Assembly: GCA_003254885.1 (NCBI GenBank) | Contig: QANT01003084.1 | Span: 1-64,000 of the forward strand | Length of the DNA stretch: 64,000 nt | Source of the DNA: Purshia tridentata | Lineage: Eukaryota > Streptophyta > Magnoliopsida > Rosales > Rosaceae | Reading direction: 5' to 3' | Part shown: positions 45,822 to 58,582 of the stretch, in pieces | How positions within the stretch are numbered: the stretch's first letter is position 1 | How the letters are laid out: each line of letters begins with the position of its first letter | Notes under the pieces: model-generated | Database searches by the model: none | What the model was told of the DNA's origin: nothing | What the model saw: the letters and a program-made list of their open reading frames with translations, nothing else | Program-made: the position numbers and the translations under genes

Positions 45822-47934
45822 TCAGCTCTTAATAATCGGCCCTGCCATCATCTTTGACTTTGAGCATCCAACTGCTCCCTGATCAACTGATTTTCCACTA
45901 GAATGCTGTGAAGAGTGAGAGCCAATTTTTCTCAACTTACCCGGAAATTCTTTGCTCAAATTACCTTTCAAAGAAAGATTTTTCTTTATGCGACTCCTGT
46001 TAAGCAACAGCATACTATTGCGTGGGGGAGCATGCAGAGCCCCTTCCACACAATCTCCCACCTGTGCACATCCCCAAGGCCTGGATGGCCCATCATCACA
46101 AATTGGTCTGAGCCTTGGGAAACCAGTCCGCACTCTTGAGAAACCTTGCTGCTCCGGTAGATTTTCCTCCTCGAATCGGGCACATAGGGGGCAGGGAGGG
46201 TCACTTTTTCGTGTCTTAGGTGTTGTTTGCTCCAAACACTCTGCATGGAAAACATGACAACAAGAAAGAACCCCTGTGACTGGCATATCTCCACTTCTCA
46301 CTATCCGCCGAGAACTCCAAGGTGATCTCTGTGAAAGAAACCTTTCACACAAGCCACATCTAAAACGATCAGACATATTACATAGTCGACCAGAAATTTC
46401 TGCCTCAAAAGACTCAGAAACATCTGCAAAATCAATGCTGCTGCTGGCACTGCTCCAGCGGTGGGAATCTCTTTGAGGACTGGCAGAATCAAATTCTGGA
46501 AACCCGGAAACTGTGAGGTCAGAAGCTTCTCTGGGGGGTGTTTGTGCAGGAAAGGACACAGGATGGATAGGTTTGGACATGAAAGAACGGCAACTTGAGA
46601 AGGTATGATGAGAAGTTAGGCATGCCTTGGCCATGGGTTCAGACTCACTGCTGTCTGAACAGGACGAGGTGGATCCCCCAGTATCTTGAATTTCTGAGGT
46701 TCCCTGCAAAGATACCATCAAAGGAAATGCTGTAATGATTTTCTTTAATTTGATATCTAAGATAGCTAAGTTTTAGCTTAATACCTCCATGGTAGGTCTA
46801 AAGGATGACTGCCCCAAAGCTGGACCTAGAAAGTAAGAGGAAATGAGTTTGGTTAATGCAAATGAGTTACAACATGAACATCAGAAACAATGATGACAAA
46901 CAGGATATTATTAAATTTCCTCACAAAGTAGAAACTTTTAATCCTTCATTTGACAAGGCTGAAGGGATCTGATTGTAGATCAGTCAATGTAAATGTTTAA
47001 GCATGATATGTAAGAATAAACAGCAATAGAACTCAATCAAGTATTGAGAATCCATAATCATACAACCAAATCCTTCAAAATGGAAACCTTGAACTCCATG
47101 AGGATGCTGTATTGACAATCTCAAAATATGAAATATCAATTGCACTCATGACAATCTCCAATGTGGAACCTGGGAATCTCAAGGGCACAACAAAGGTCAC
47201 ATCAAAGTTTGCTAACTCATCCACATTGTCTCTAAGCCAATGAAAAGTTCCAGATCAGATTTAATAAGCTCCTAAACATTCTCTTTCTGTATTACAGCTC
47301 TGTTTAATCCAACTAAATGAATCATTAAAATATTATCCAATAAATAATTTAATCTTTAAAGTTACCCTCATGACTCATGGCGATTGCACTTGAACACATA
47401 ATTTATTCATCTGCTCTTTCTGACACCAGATTGTAATGCCAACAAATAGAAATTCACCTCAAAAGCAATATAATTTCTCAGGCATCATCACATGTGTTTC
47501 TGTGTACAGATTAAACTGAATAGAGATGCATTATCAATTGTATTACCTCTCCTTTTTGCAGTTTCATAATCATCTATACTGATTTCCTGTATTGCTGGAG
47601 GTGTCCACTGAGGACCTTGAGAAAGGTCAGATGAACTACTTAAGAAAACCCCGGTGCCATCAGATGCAGAGTAGTGATGATTATAGAGATGGTTGCCTCT
47701 CACCCAGCCCCTACTTCCTTTACTGTTTGATGAAGTAGAAGAACCATATGGTTGAATACCATCATGCAAACCATAATGTAGTTCTTCAGTTTGTAACCGG
47801 AAATCCCATCTTGATGGGGGTGGTGAAAAGCTCGTATTAGTTCTCCAGCAAGGCTCGTCTGGACCAATGGACCAGTCCCTACTGGCCGTATGAGATTCAT
47901 GTGGCCTTGCAGCCACACAACACAGCGACCCCGT
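45822..47934 (-). CDS. RING-finger protein with MGSxCC-type N terminus; start codon reads ACG
   Basis: Coding exons on the minus strand: 47934-47547, 46825-46785, 46703-45822, about 436 aa if started at ACG. A RING-type zinc finger runs from about residue 259 (CGLCERF) to 317 (CCHVFHAECL ... CPLC), so a ubiquitin-ligase role is likely. Much of the rest is Ser-rich and disordered. The N terminus reads (x)GSLCCVAARPH, as in a plant RING group beginning MGSxCCVAA, where Gly2 and the Cys pair would be lipid-modified for membrane binding. Here the first codon is ACG (47934-47932), in the strong context aaaACGg. The first in-frame ATG lies only in the second coding exon. A 5' leader exon ends at 49033, giving a leader intron of about 1.1 kb. 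ACG may be a near-cognate start, an allele or an assembly error. Confidence 0.85.
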
Positions 47935-47940
47935 TTTAGC

Positions 47941-49080
47941 TATTTTTTATAAGACAACAAAATCTATTCTGTCTGCTATCAACCTTCCCGAAGCTCACCT
48001 CACTAATTTACATTACTTACATGAAATCAACATTTCTAAAACAAGTTACAACTTACATTCATTTATGCCAAGGGCCACTTCTCAAAAACTCATGGTGCAA
48101 CATTATAATACATCATACAACATCTAACGGTATTAAGCACTGTACTCAGAGTTCAAAGACCCACACTTTAAGAGCAGAGGAACTTCACACATGAAAAAGG
48201 CAACTAGCATAAACATGGGATCAAAATTTCTTCGTCAAGATTAACGATACACAGTAAGAGTACGCTGCTTACAACTCCATATTTCTTCCAAAAAACAGAA
48301 ATTCTTCAAAATTCTTCAGTAGTTATAGACTTCTAGTGGCAACCCTACAAAAAAAAAAAAAAAAAGACAAATTTAGACAATTTTAAGTTCAACACACATA
48401 AACCAAACACTTACTACTCAACTCACTTCAGCAAAATAAAACACCACAATAGAGATACTCAACAAGAAACTAAACCATCATCTTAACATTAGCCATGTGA
48501 ACGACGGTTTACAATAATAACCTCAGTTGTGTATTTATCTGCAACTGAGACAAGAACAGCGAAAAGTATAGAATGTATTGCGTCTCGAAAACTATATAAC
48601 AATTAGGAAGGACCGATAAATCACATAAATTCCACAAAGCCAGTGATTTTTACAGCCAATATCAAGTGGGATTTTATAACGACCCAAGTTACATTTAAAT
48701 TTAGAAACCTTCTAAAGGTGCATTTTTCATATGTTTATAAAATATAAGATGAGGCATCTGTCAAATCTTTTAGACCACATTAAACATCAATAAAAAATCA
48801 CAAAAAAAAAAAATTAGAATTTAGAAAGAGAAAAGAAACCACATAAACATAGGTAAGGAACAGAACATGCTGTTGGAAACAGCAATGATTCATCCAGACA
48901 GTACAGTTAGCCAAACAAAGCGCATAGCAAGCAAAATTCGTGAGCTGAAAATCAGTGAAAACCCTACAAATACGTCAAAAATTAAAAACAATAATTGACC
49001 CTGAAATGTAAATGGAGAAAGAGAGAACTTACAGCTAGACCATTGCGAAATTACACTGGAAGAAACTCTCAGCTATACTT
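47941..49080 (-). other. Leader intron and non-coding first exon of the RING gene
   Basis: A minus-strand splice donor agct/gtaagt at 49033/49032 and an acceptor-like aatag at about 47941 delimit a leader intron. The leader exon (from about 49080 or beyond, down to 49033) has a minimal upstream reading frame ATG GTC TAG (49043-49035) two bases before the donor. Exon start is not determined. No other gene is seen in the intron. Confidence 0.55.
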
Positions 49081-50212
49081 AGGCGACTGGTTGTCGACTA
49101 AGAAATTGAAAACCCTAATATATCGGGGGAGAAAAAGAGGGAGCATATTTAGGTGCCTTTTTGCATTAAGATCCTCCCTTTGTTGTACAATTTTACATAA
49201 TCCCATCTCATGCCCTATTTCTTCTACTTTAATTAACTTCTTTCCTTTGTTTTTAAATTACCATTAGAAGAAAATTGACATTTTGTGTGCAATTTAAGTA
49301 TTAATTTATTAATTTAGTGTTGGTGTGCGGCTTAACGTACATGCTTCAGATTTATTTATTTTTTTGTTGTCACTATGTGTAATGTATATATCATGATTTC
49401 TTTTTCTTTTTTCTTAACCCTGTTGCTTACTTCTTTTTCCACTTTTTGTTTTTTTACATTTATTCTTAATTTATTATAAATTGAACACTCTTTATAAATA
49501 GCTAAAGAGTACATTTTGTAGGACATCAACACTGGATTCTTTTTATTGGGTATGTATGGGTATGTGAAAAAGTACAGGAATCTCCAAGTCCTAAAGAGAT
49601 TTGTGCCTTTTGGAAGTGCTGTATGAGATGACTTGTAGTGTAGCAATGGTGCAATGGCCATAACATCCACCCCACACTTTCTTTGAGCTTCGATTATTGA
49701 ACTTGAAGATTATTCCCGGGAGCCCTTTAGTTTGAGTTGATAATCATATATTATATTTTATATGTGTAGCAAACCAGCACTAAACGCATCAGGAATTGAA
49801 AATTTGAAGCTCAATTTGTCTTCAAGTGGAAGCACCTTGGCATGCATGAGGTCGCACAAACCGAAGGATGATGCTACATCTACAATGCATTCCTCCAAAC
49901 TCAAAGTAAACTACAATATGTTCCAATAATAACAATAAAATCCAAGATTCTCCAGTTGAGCCCCATCAGGTTCAGACTACACAATAATTATTCCTTTTAG
50001 GGAACAAAAAGACTACAAATAAGATTGTAAACAAATTTTTGGCACCAGGAGGCATGACACTAACTGACAACTGAAACACAAACACCAATCCTTGGCTGCT
50101 TGCCAAAATTCTCAATTATGGCAGGGTGGAATATTGGACTCAAAGGACATCAAACCTTCAGTCTCATTAATTGCACCCTTGAAACGAATAGTGGAATCAT
50201 GACCTTATGTTA
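49081..50212. other. Intergenic region between RING and methyltransferase genes
   Basis: It should contain the RING promoter and the 3' flank of the methyltransferase gene. No gene or repeat is seen; a T-rich stretch (49395-49460) is low in complexity. Confidence 0.55.
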
Positions 50213-52321
50213 TTACTTACAAGCTATGCCATACACTTGAGGGTTTATAATTGAGGCACTGGACAAGGTGGTCATGCTAAGCTCCACACCTGAGAATCCA
50301 GATGTGGATATACTCCTTCCTGTTTCCCTGGTGAGATGACACCCATCAGCAATGGTTTGTTGCAAAGGATCAAGCACACTCTGTACAAATCTGAGGATTG
50401 TCCCATCTGCACCACCATAAAGTTACAAAGACAACAACCAACATACCAATTACCCATCCACCAAACCACCAAAAGTTTTTGTTTCATAAGCAAATTAAAA
50501 ATTTCAACTCACTACCTTTTGCAGCTACATGCTCCACAAACAAGTACTGTCCACGTGGTCTCAGCACTCTCTTTATCTCTGAATACAACAGCAAAAATGA
50601 ACTTGTTCAAATAACAACTTCTTACTTCTTAAGGGGCATTTGGCATCCCCCTGATGAATAGTTAATTCCATTAAATTCACATACAGGTATTAGTTTGAAA
50701 GATGATTCAGCATTTTTCCATCATCATTTGTAGGAATTGCTCTGTTTTAAGTTTTTACAGTTAGGAGGCGAGGTAACTTGTTTCCTCTTGTCTGCACTTC
50801 AAAAAAGAAGCCAAACTCCCAAACAATCGACTTAGAAGGCAAAAGCATCCACGACCACAAGTAGTAAAACTTAGACCAGGTATATTGTACATCAAATAAA
50901 GCAGTAATAGGCTTCTATCTCATGTTATGGTTTTCAGAAAATAAGAGGTCCCTAGATGAGAAATATTTCCGGCTATACATTTACAAAAAAGAAATTCGGC
51001 CTCAGAAGCTTTATTACCTTTCAGAGTCTTATCAACATCTTTAACAGAACACAATACAAGGGTCCCAACAACTGCATCGACAGAAGCATCATCTAATGGT
51101 ATAGCCTCCCCAACCTGGTTACGATTAGCATTTTCAAATCCGAAAAAACTACTTTCTATTATCACAAACAAGAAGCAAATGTTGCAAAGGGAAACAAAAA
51201 ACAGAAAACCAAAATTCAATTACAGGTAAAGAATGCTAAGATTGCCTAGAAATTTTTAACAATGGGAATGTAAGAATGAAAACAAATCGCTAGAGACACC
51301 AAACCAAACTACCCACATTAACGAAATAAACAGTAAGGTGGAAGCAAAAGGTAACAAAACATAACAAAATTATCCTGAATATTATGTTTCCCTATACACC
51401 ATTAATGTGAAAAGCAACCTTCTAGATTTCGTTACCACAATGGGCATCCATTTTTAAGGAATTATGCATTGGAGGATAATTTGGGGTTTGAAGCAGAGAA
51501 TGGTTCTACCACCATTCTAAATTCATAACCAGTTTTGAGTGTTTATGTAATGCCACAAGAGAAGTTTCACATACTGCTTGTATAAACTCAAAATTGGAAA
51601 GGGGCAGACCAGCAGCCATGGCCGCGGCGCGGGCATACTTTTCCATCTTTATATTGGGATCCATGCCGAAAACCCGGACACCACTATCAGCAGCGTAGTA
51701 CCTAAGATTAGGACCAGTCCCTATACCAATTTCCAGCACCTGCTGAGCCTTGCCCTTCAATTCAGCGAAGAGCTCTGACTTGTAACCTGCAATCTTACCC
51801 ATGAAATGAAATCGCAGTTAAAATGCATACACTAATCTCAAACTCAGTTTCAGCTAAATGGGCACTAATCACCTACCTCGTCTTCATAAGATTGCATGCT
51901 GGTATTCAACACTGATGCATACAACTCCTCGTACCAGTCTGGTCTTGGAGGGTGAACTTTTTTCAGCATGGCCTATGCATTCATACACGTATAAATATGA
52001 AAAACGTTAAATCAAATTACAAATACCATCAACTTTGTGCTGAAGACCAGAATATGTTCGTACCGTATAATCATCAGAATGCAAATTGGAAGCGCCCGAG
52101 GTGGAGGGGCAAATTGGGAATAATAAAGATGAGGCTACCGCCGCTTCAATGAACCGTCTTCTTCCACACGAACATAAGCCGCTCGCACAGAACGAGTCCG
52201 GCGTGAGTGACCTGGCGAGTGAAGCATCCGAGTTGACTCGGGAGGGAGGAGAATGGGAACGCGATTTTATGTTGACACGTGGCGCAATGTTGGACGAGAA
52301 GGGAATCGTATAAAGGATCAT
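50213..52321 (-). CDS. SAM-dependent methyltransferase, METTL7/UbiE-like, plastid-targeted
   Basis: Six exons on the minus strand: 52321-52064, 51972-51877, 51793-51575, 51114-51018, 50578-50516, 50406-50213, about 308 aa. The first 80 or so residues are Ser/Arg-rich and include a twin-Arg-like RRRF before a hydrophobic stretch, fitting a plastid or thylakoid signal. The SAM site is VLEIGIGTGPNLRYYA (about 137-152), followed by VFGMDPN and the motif GTLVLCSVKDVDKTL. The exon 3 acceptor was placed at gtaag/attgcag because it keeps frame and gives EIAGYKSELF, expected in this family; the stronger-looking attgcag/gtt would break frame. Substrate is unknown. From memory, relatives lie near At1g69523-At1g69526. 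Confidence 0.9.
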
Positions 52322-52954
52322 TTTCTCAGTAGTGTACTGGTTTCTTCAGTCTTTACAAGGATGGTTATGACTTTTGAGCTTTATGATAATGTCCTCATGG
52401 TCAACTGCAGTATGAACGCTGTCGTTTAATCTTAATGATAACGACATCATAAAGTGTCGTACACTCGTACCGTTGTAATTAATCATTTAATCCCTTCCCA
52501 ACCAAAGTATTAATAAGGGTTTGTTCTTCTCATTTACCAACAATTTTTTTTTTTTTTATCAACAATTGTCATTTATGAGTTTTGAATCTCTTCCCACAAA
52601 AAGAGGTGTTTGGTACCACACCATCTACTGTAGTAACAAAAAGATAAAAGTTTTTAACAAAAAATTTAAACTTCGTCCCAGAAAGAAAAAAATAGCACCA
52701 CCTTGTGGATCATTGTAGTCAAAACCCTTGCAACCTTTAAAATTATGCTCTCTCAACATGCCCATTCTCACATGCAATTTAAGTCTCCAAGAAAATGAAT
52801 GTCATATCTTCTTTATGCAGTATATTTATGATTCATGTTACAACAAGTACAAAAATTTGGCATGTTTTGCTTATTGTTCTGACACCTTAGGAAAGATCTG
52901 ATCCTCAGCTTCTAATTTGACAACATACAGGCACCAGGCACTGGCAGTAGCTAG
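52322..52954. other. Methyltransferase promoter and endosulfine 3' flank
   Basis: Both genes are on the minus strand, so the left side is the methyltransferase promoter and the right side the endosulfine 3' end. A poly-T run lies near 52542-52558. No other feature is seen. Confidence 0.55.
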
Positions 52955-54442
52955 CTACTCATGGCGGCTGTGATCCTCATCAGCAATGTTGTTACTGCTG
53001 CTACCATCTACTTGGTCCTCTGAAGTGTTATTATTGCCGCCATCTACTGTAAGAAAAGAGAAAGGAGTTCAAGTGCCGAACATGGTTTTTGACATGTACA
53101 AGTTTATTGGTGATGCTCCTGGAAATTGGTTATTGATTGCACATACCTTCATCCTCATCTGTAGGAGCATAAGATGAGCGCCTTGAACGCACTTGGTGGT
53201 GTGCTGAGGGCTGATGACAACAATTGAGACAACAAGTAGAGATTAGAACCACCACAAATGTACCAATACAGTGCAATTACAGACATCACATATTCAGGCT
53301 CTTATCTTTTCAATTTTATGTTTGAGTACATTAACTTTTTTCATTTTACAACAAATTATTGCGAGAACAAGGTCAGTATTTAGCGTACACACGGCTTGCC
53401 CTGCTGTCATTTAAAGTGAAATGCTCCTTAACAACACAGCTTCGCTGTGATGGAGGGCATCAATGCAAGCACACAACTTGGCATAACAAAAGATGACAGG
53501 AGCAGGACAGAATCCCTTTATATGGTTGTAGTTTCAGTTCTCACACATAGTGATGGCTGATCTTTCAGCCCCTAACACCTTCTAGCCCAGCTTGCAGTAA
53601 GAAAATCAAGATCGTATCATCAAACATACCTGCAGCTTTGGGCGGAGTGCTTCAAGTGGCCCCTTCGGCTTTGCTCCTTGCTATTGAAAGAATTAAAAGG
53701 TAAGCAAAGAGATTAGGCATTTAAACTTCAGTGTTATAGCAACTACAATTTAGGTTATCCAGATGAGTACCTTTCCCAATGCCCAATCAGCAGAATCAAA
53801 ATAAGCACGTTCATGGTCCTGAAAGAAAATTTTACTTATTTGTGGGTGACCTTATCTTGATAAAGATAAAAGTAGAATAGCAGCTTCAGAGAGAGGGGGT
53901 TATAGGGAGGAAAGGGAGAGAATGTAGGCAAAAAGTTACCTTGGAAATCAGTGGAGGCCTCTTTGGTACTAAGCCTCCATACTTCTTCTTAATTGTTGCC
54001 TCCTGCACAAGACAAAATTGTAGACAATGATCCTATTGCATAACTTTGTATAATAATTGACCAAATGAAATGTGCTGATGATAATAAGGTTTAAGCCTTG
54101 GGGAAATTTTGAAGCACAAATAAAATTTTAATGAGAGGGAAACGGTTTGCATTAGATGGAAAGTGACCAGAAGTTTTTATACAAATCGTTTCATAAGTTT
54201 GGGTAAAAACTCATGATTCAGCATAACAGATGACAGGGCACAAGCAGGATATTTCAAAAAGTTTAAAACCAAATTGTAGAGCAGCGCCGTACCTCCTGCT
54301 GGGTTGAAGGCATGGGATTTTCATGCTTTTCATCTGAAGCTTTTAGGTCTTCCTCAGCATTTTTGTCATCATCACCTTGATTCTTAGGAGCATTATCAAC
54401 AAGCTCCTCCTCCTTTACCTCCTCTGTGTTTGTACCTGACAT
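52955..54442 (-). CDS. Endosulfine / ARPP19-like phosphoprotein
   Basis: Six coding exons on the minus strand: 54442-54293, 54002-53940, 53818-53771, 53680-53630, 53210-53147, 53046-52955, about 155 aa. The core is KKKYGGLVPKRPPLISK then DHERAYFDSADWALGK. FDSADW is the plant form of the Greatwall-type site, whose Ser, when phosphorylated, makes the protein an inhibitor of PP2A-B55. The N terminus is Glu/Asp/Lys-rich, and the C terminus (NNNTSEDQVDGSSNNIADED) is Asn/Asp-rich and disordered. The family acts in cell-cycle and starvation signalling in fungi and animals; plant roles are less clear. All junctions keep frame. A 5' leader exon ends near 55155 (donor tgattag/gtaatg). Confidence 0.9.
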
Positions 54443-55155
54443 ATTTTGCTGTGGGCAAAGACAACCGCAAAAATAAACAAGACTTTACTCAATAAAAATT
54501 TGGCCTAAAGATAACCCTGGAAAGAAATAAAATTATGACTATGTTTATAAATGTTTGATGCCACAAAGTAATCACCCTAATTCTGTAGAGCTACACTCGG
54601 TAGGTATCATATTTCATCATCTTATTAAAATATTTTTTCTTAAAGCCTCCTTAAAGCTATGCGCTTTTTCTATTTTGGTTGGACATCAAAACTGAGCTAC
54701 ATAAGCGGAGGCAGCCCTTCAACAAAGCCGCCCAAATCCCAACCCATTATTGAGGATCAAACTCGTGTACGAGGACATGATACATCTGCCTGGCCATTAA
54801 AATTATAATCCCATTCTTGATATTTAACCTTTATCCCAATAACTATGAACTAGGATTCATCATCATGAAGCTGAAGAAGATAAAGAAAATGAAAAGAAAA
54901 GAAAAGAAAAGTCAAATCTTTTAGTGAGAACAATCAAAATTCATACACATCATACATGCAAGCTTTTTCATCAGTTCGCACTTTCACACCGAAAAAAAAA
55001 AATTCAGTTAGTGCAAGAGCAATTGAAAATAAGCAAAGACCAATTAGAGTAATATCAGAGAGTTGATTGTTTGATTCACAACACAAATTAGATTGAAGAA
55101 TATGAAGATTGATCGAGTAGGCAAGAACATAAGGAAGTGAAGGTAGACCATTACC

Positions 55156-56639
55156 TAATCAAAGATCCGAGTGGGAGACCGAAGCGGGAAACCAAAGTGA
55201 TCTGGTTGCAAAGCAGAGAGGGTATGAGAAGGAAGGCTAGCCTAGAGAGTACGCAATACGCGCGTTCGCTTAAGACTTTATAGACTAGAGGCCTCTCGTC
55301 CTAAAGACCACAGGCTTTTACACTTGGACTGGGTTCACACTTTTTTCACTTTTCACTTTGATTTTCGGGGCTTGTTTTCGTAAGAACCGCCTCACCCTCA
55401 CCTAACGGATACAATTTTAAGATTCCCAACAAAAACCGGAATAAAGAGTAAAACCCTATTTGCAAAGCCCAATTAATTTAAAAAAAACCCATTCAATTAC
55501 CTAGATTATGATTTAATGGTACTTATCCTCTTATTATTAAAAAAACTATATTTCTAACTTCGAATCTCTCATCTCTTTGATTATAAACAAAAAAACATTG
55601 TTCTTCCTTTTTTATTTTACTAAAAAAGATTGATGATAATCGTTCTAGATTTGAACTTGTGGTGGATATTAGATGGAGATGAACTGTGAGAGGCAGAGAA
55701 AGGTTGGGTGAGGTCAGTAATTCTGCTCCATCAACAAGAAGACCCAATTAAGTTGATTAAAAAAAAGAAGGTATTACTTTTATTATAGATAAATAGCAGC
55801 TACATGTCAGTCACCACCCCATGACCGTTTCATGATTCTCTAGATCTGTTGTCCCATGATCTATTGCATCATCATGACGCTCATCATCAGCAAAAGATAC
55901 CAATAAACATGTGCCAAAGAACAAAGATGCAACTATCATTTAAAGAATTTTACCTTTCGAGTATTTATTTAACAATTATATAAAATAAAAAAACTAGACA
56001 AATCAATAATAAACATGTGCAAAAGATAAATCTATTCCAAATCAATTAATTCTAGCAACAAACTAGCATATTATCCAAATAGATTCTGACAAGTGATAAG
56101 TTTTTGTTTCCAAGTACTGAAAAAAGGTGGATGAAGCTGAGAGCTAGATGGGAGCGTAGAAAATAAAGCGTGACTGTAAATTACGCCTAAATTGGTTTCT
56201 AAATAAGACCATAGTGAATCTCTGTATGGGCTGCAGACCAAAAATTGGTAACCTACTCTAACCTATTTTGACCTTAGGTGATGAAACATATGCTAATTAT
56301 ATATATAGTTTGGATTTTTATTTGTTTTGAGACCGACCGGCCATGCAATCGCCACGACAGTGTCCCATAAAATCTCCTTCACTGGTCTCTGAAATATTGG
56401 TTCAACTCCCACAGATAATATATATAGGAACTTGTTCACCTATATAGCTTTGCATTTAAACTCAAAACTCATTTGCTACCTTATTGCAACTAGTGAGCTA
56501 AAGGCCAATGTCAGATCTTTTTTCTGATCTCATCCTTTCAATCACACTTTCACAGTTTTCCTTTCAATGAGACCCAGTTTTTAAAGAAGAGATTGGTGGT
56601 TCTGCAGGTATTATGCTCATCTAAGGTCTTGCATGTGGA
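55156..56639. other. Endosulfine leader/promoter and intergenic region
   Basis: The left part holds the endosulfine first exon and promoter (about 55156-55330). The rest is AT-rich with one short minus-strand frame (55523-55747) lacking resemblance to known proteins. Confidence 0.55.
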
Positions 56640-56885
56640 TATCAGATAATATGTGCTGCAGCCAAGGATGACTTGCCGGCGGCAACTTCTTCTTTTATAT
56701 ATATATAGCCTTTATCTTATATATATAGGTACGTAATATTTTAATCAGATGACTAACTAGCTAACTAGTGTGTCACCTTGCTGCTTTTGATTGTGTGCCT
56801 CTTTATTTAAGTTGGTTGCAGTTAGTAGTAATTTAGTAAGTGTGATATCGGCAAGTTATCCATGGCTACATTTCTATCTCATATT
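56640..56885 (+). ncRNA. MIR169: miR169 precursor
   Basis: The mature 21-mer cagccaaggatgacttgccgg (56659-56679) is identical to a known plant miR169 sequence. The opposite arm at about 56850-56870 reads ggcaagttatccatggctac and pairs with it over most of its length, leaving a loop of about 170 nt. The duplex with few mismatches and a 5'-arm mature strand fits MIR169 structure. miR169 guides cleavage of NF-YA (HAP2) transcripts, affecting drought, nitrogen and developmental responses. No second copy was seen nearby, although MIR169 genes often cluster. Confidence 0.93.
56659..56679 (+). ncRNA. miR169: Mature miR169 (5p)
   Basis: The 21 bases begin cagccaagg and end cttgccgg, matching the conserved miR169 family; the family signature is complementarity to NF-YA 3' UTR sites. 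Confidence 0.93.
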
Positions 56886-57753
56886 CACATGTTAGATCTA
56901 TGATGATAATGATAATGAAGATCATCACATCATATATGCTGAGGAAACAGAGTAGCAGACCAATTAGATTGAATGATGTCATGCCAGTAAGTTCTCAAAC
57001 AATGTCTTATTCAGATTGGCCTGCGACGCTGCGTTACTAGTTTACTACACTTTCTCAGATTAACAAAGTGTCATCAATCTATCTTACTGAAAAAGAAGGG
57101 CCCAAAGGCAGAAACTGTTTCCAACATTTCTTTCAAATAATTGGGGCCCTGGAGCTTGAAATCAATTGCATGTATATATTCATGGGAATTGGGATTTGGG
57201 GTTCATTGCCAGTGGGCTTGGGCCTTATGGTTGGCTTCTCCTTGGGCCTTGACATATTTCTTTTCAACCCGGAGGACAATGAAGCCCAATTCAACCACCA
57301 AACCCACTAAAACAGTGACTACATCCTCCACAACATTTCAGATGACTTCATTTGGCAGTGACTTCACACTCCTGATTGGCCATTTCCTACTACCATGACT
57401 CGTCACCCCTCAACAAACTCAATTGCTACATAATATGTGTAGAAAGCCATGTCCCAATTGATGGCATCATCTGCTCGTTGTTGGAGTTGGAAGGTGATAA
57501 AATATGCAGCAAGTGCGAGCAGGTAGGATTGTCATTGTGAAAAAAATACTACAAAGTTAAAACTCCAGCTTTACCAGTGAGATCATGCAGCCTATCACAA
57601 GTTTACACATGTCATGCTTAGAGAAAAGCAAATACACAAGCCATTGATCCTGTTTTGCTTCTAATTGGTTATTATAAATGCATGCCTGAGCAGTAACACT
57701 GTACAAGTTCAAAAGTCCCTAGAGAGTTTGAAAGAGACTAATAACTAAGAAAA
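56886..57753. other. Intergenic region, CASP promoter on the right
   Basis: An open frame at 57068-57310 (Gly/Leu-rich, hydrophobic centre) has no recognisable relatives and no supporting context. A TATA-like ttattataaatg lies near 57668, about 80 bp before the CASP start. Confidence 0.55.
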
Positions 57754-58582
57754 ATGAAGGCAGCAGCAGCAGGACCAGTACTTGAGGCTAGTGAAGCTGC
57801 AACTTCCAAACCAATCCCAAAAGTAAGGGTGAAGAGAGTGCTCTCTGTTTTAGATTTCATTCTGAGAGCAGTTGCAGCCCTTGGAACACTAGCAAGTGCC
57901 ATAGCCATGGGAACCAGTAGGGAAACACTTCCATTTGTCGCCCAGTTCGTTCGATTCAGGGCTCGGTCCAGGGACCTTCCCACATTTACGTAAGTATCTT
58001 GTATGCAAAATGATTCAACTGTTCTCATTTTTATGAAATAAGGCTAAAATTTTGTACATGTCATTTCATGTCATGTCATACAGGTTCTTTGTGATAGCCA
58101 ATTCAATTGTATGCGGCTACCTTGTGCTTTCTTTCCCACTATCTATTGTCAACATCATCTGGACGGAAGCAGTAAACAGTAGGATCATATTGCTCATCTT
58201 TGACACGGTAAAAGATCTAGTTAATTCAGTGCTACCTGGTCAGTATGCTATTATTATATATCCCTTAGCTTAATTATTAAGCAGGATTAGAGAACGCCAA
58301 ATGGGCCATAAATCTTGTGAAGGAATTCAGTGCTTGATCACTTTTTCTATTTTTAATGTTGTGAAGGTGATGATGGCTCTTCTAACTGCTGGAGCTTCTG
58401 CAGCAGCAGCCATAGTTAACCTGGCACACAATGGGAATTCCAGCGCCAATTGGTTTGCCTTCTGCCGCCAGTTCAACAGCTTCTGTGAGCGCACTTCTGG
58501 GTCTCTCATTGGATCTTTTGTTGCCATAACTGTGATTGTACTCCTAATTATCATGTCATCTGTGGCAATTTCTCGACGCTAG
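57754..58582 (+). CDS. Casparian strip membrane domain protein (CASP)
   Basis: Three exons: 57754-57989, 58084-58207, 58367-58582, about 191 aa with four membrane segments. Segment 1 ([20 protein letters not shown]) carries the conserved Arg and segment 3 ([20 protein letters not shown]) the conserved Asp of the CASP/MARVEL family. The first outer loop ([20 protein letters not shown]) and the second ([19 protein letters not shown]) match the signatures of true CASPs rather than the wider CASPL set. CASPs form the endodermal scaffold that recruits the peroxidase/ESB1 machinery for lignin deposition. Expected expression is root endodermis. All junctions keep frame. Confidence 0.93.

Noticed and set aside
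57068-57310. 80-codon hydrophobic frame upstream of CASP
   Set aside because: No family resemblance; a second overlapping frame (57141-57398) is also open, as expected of compositional bias.
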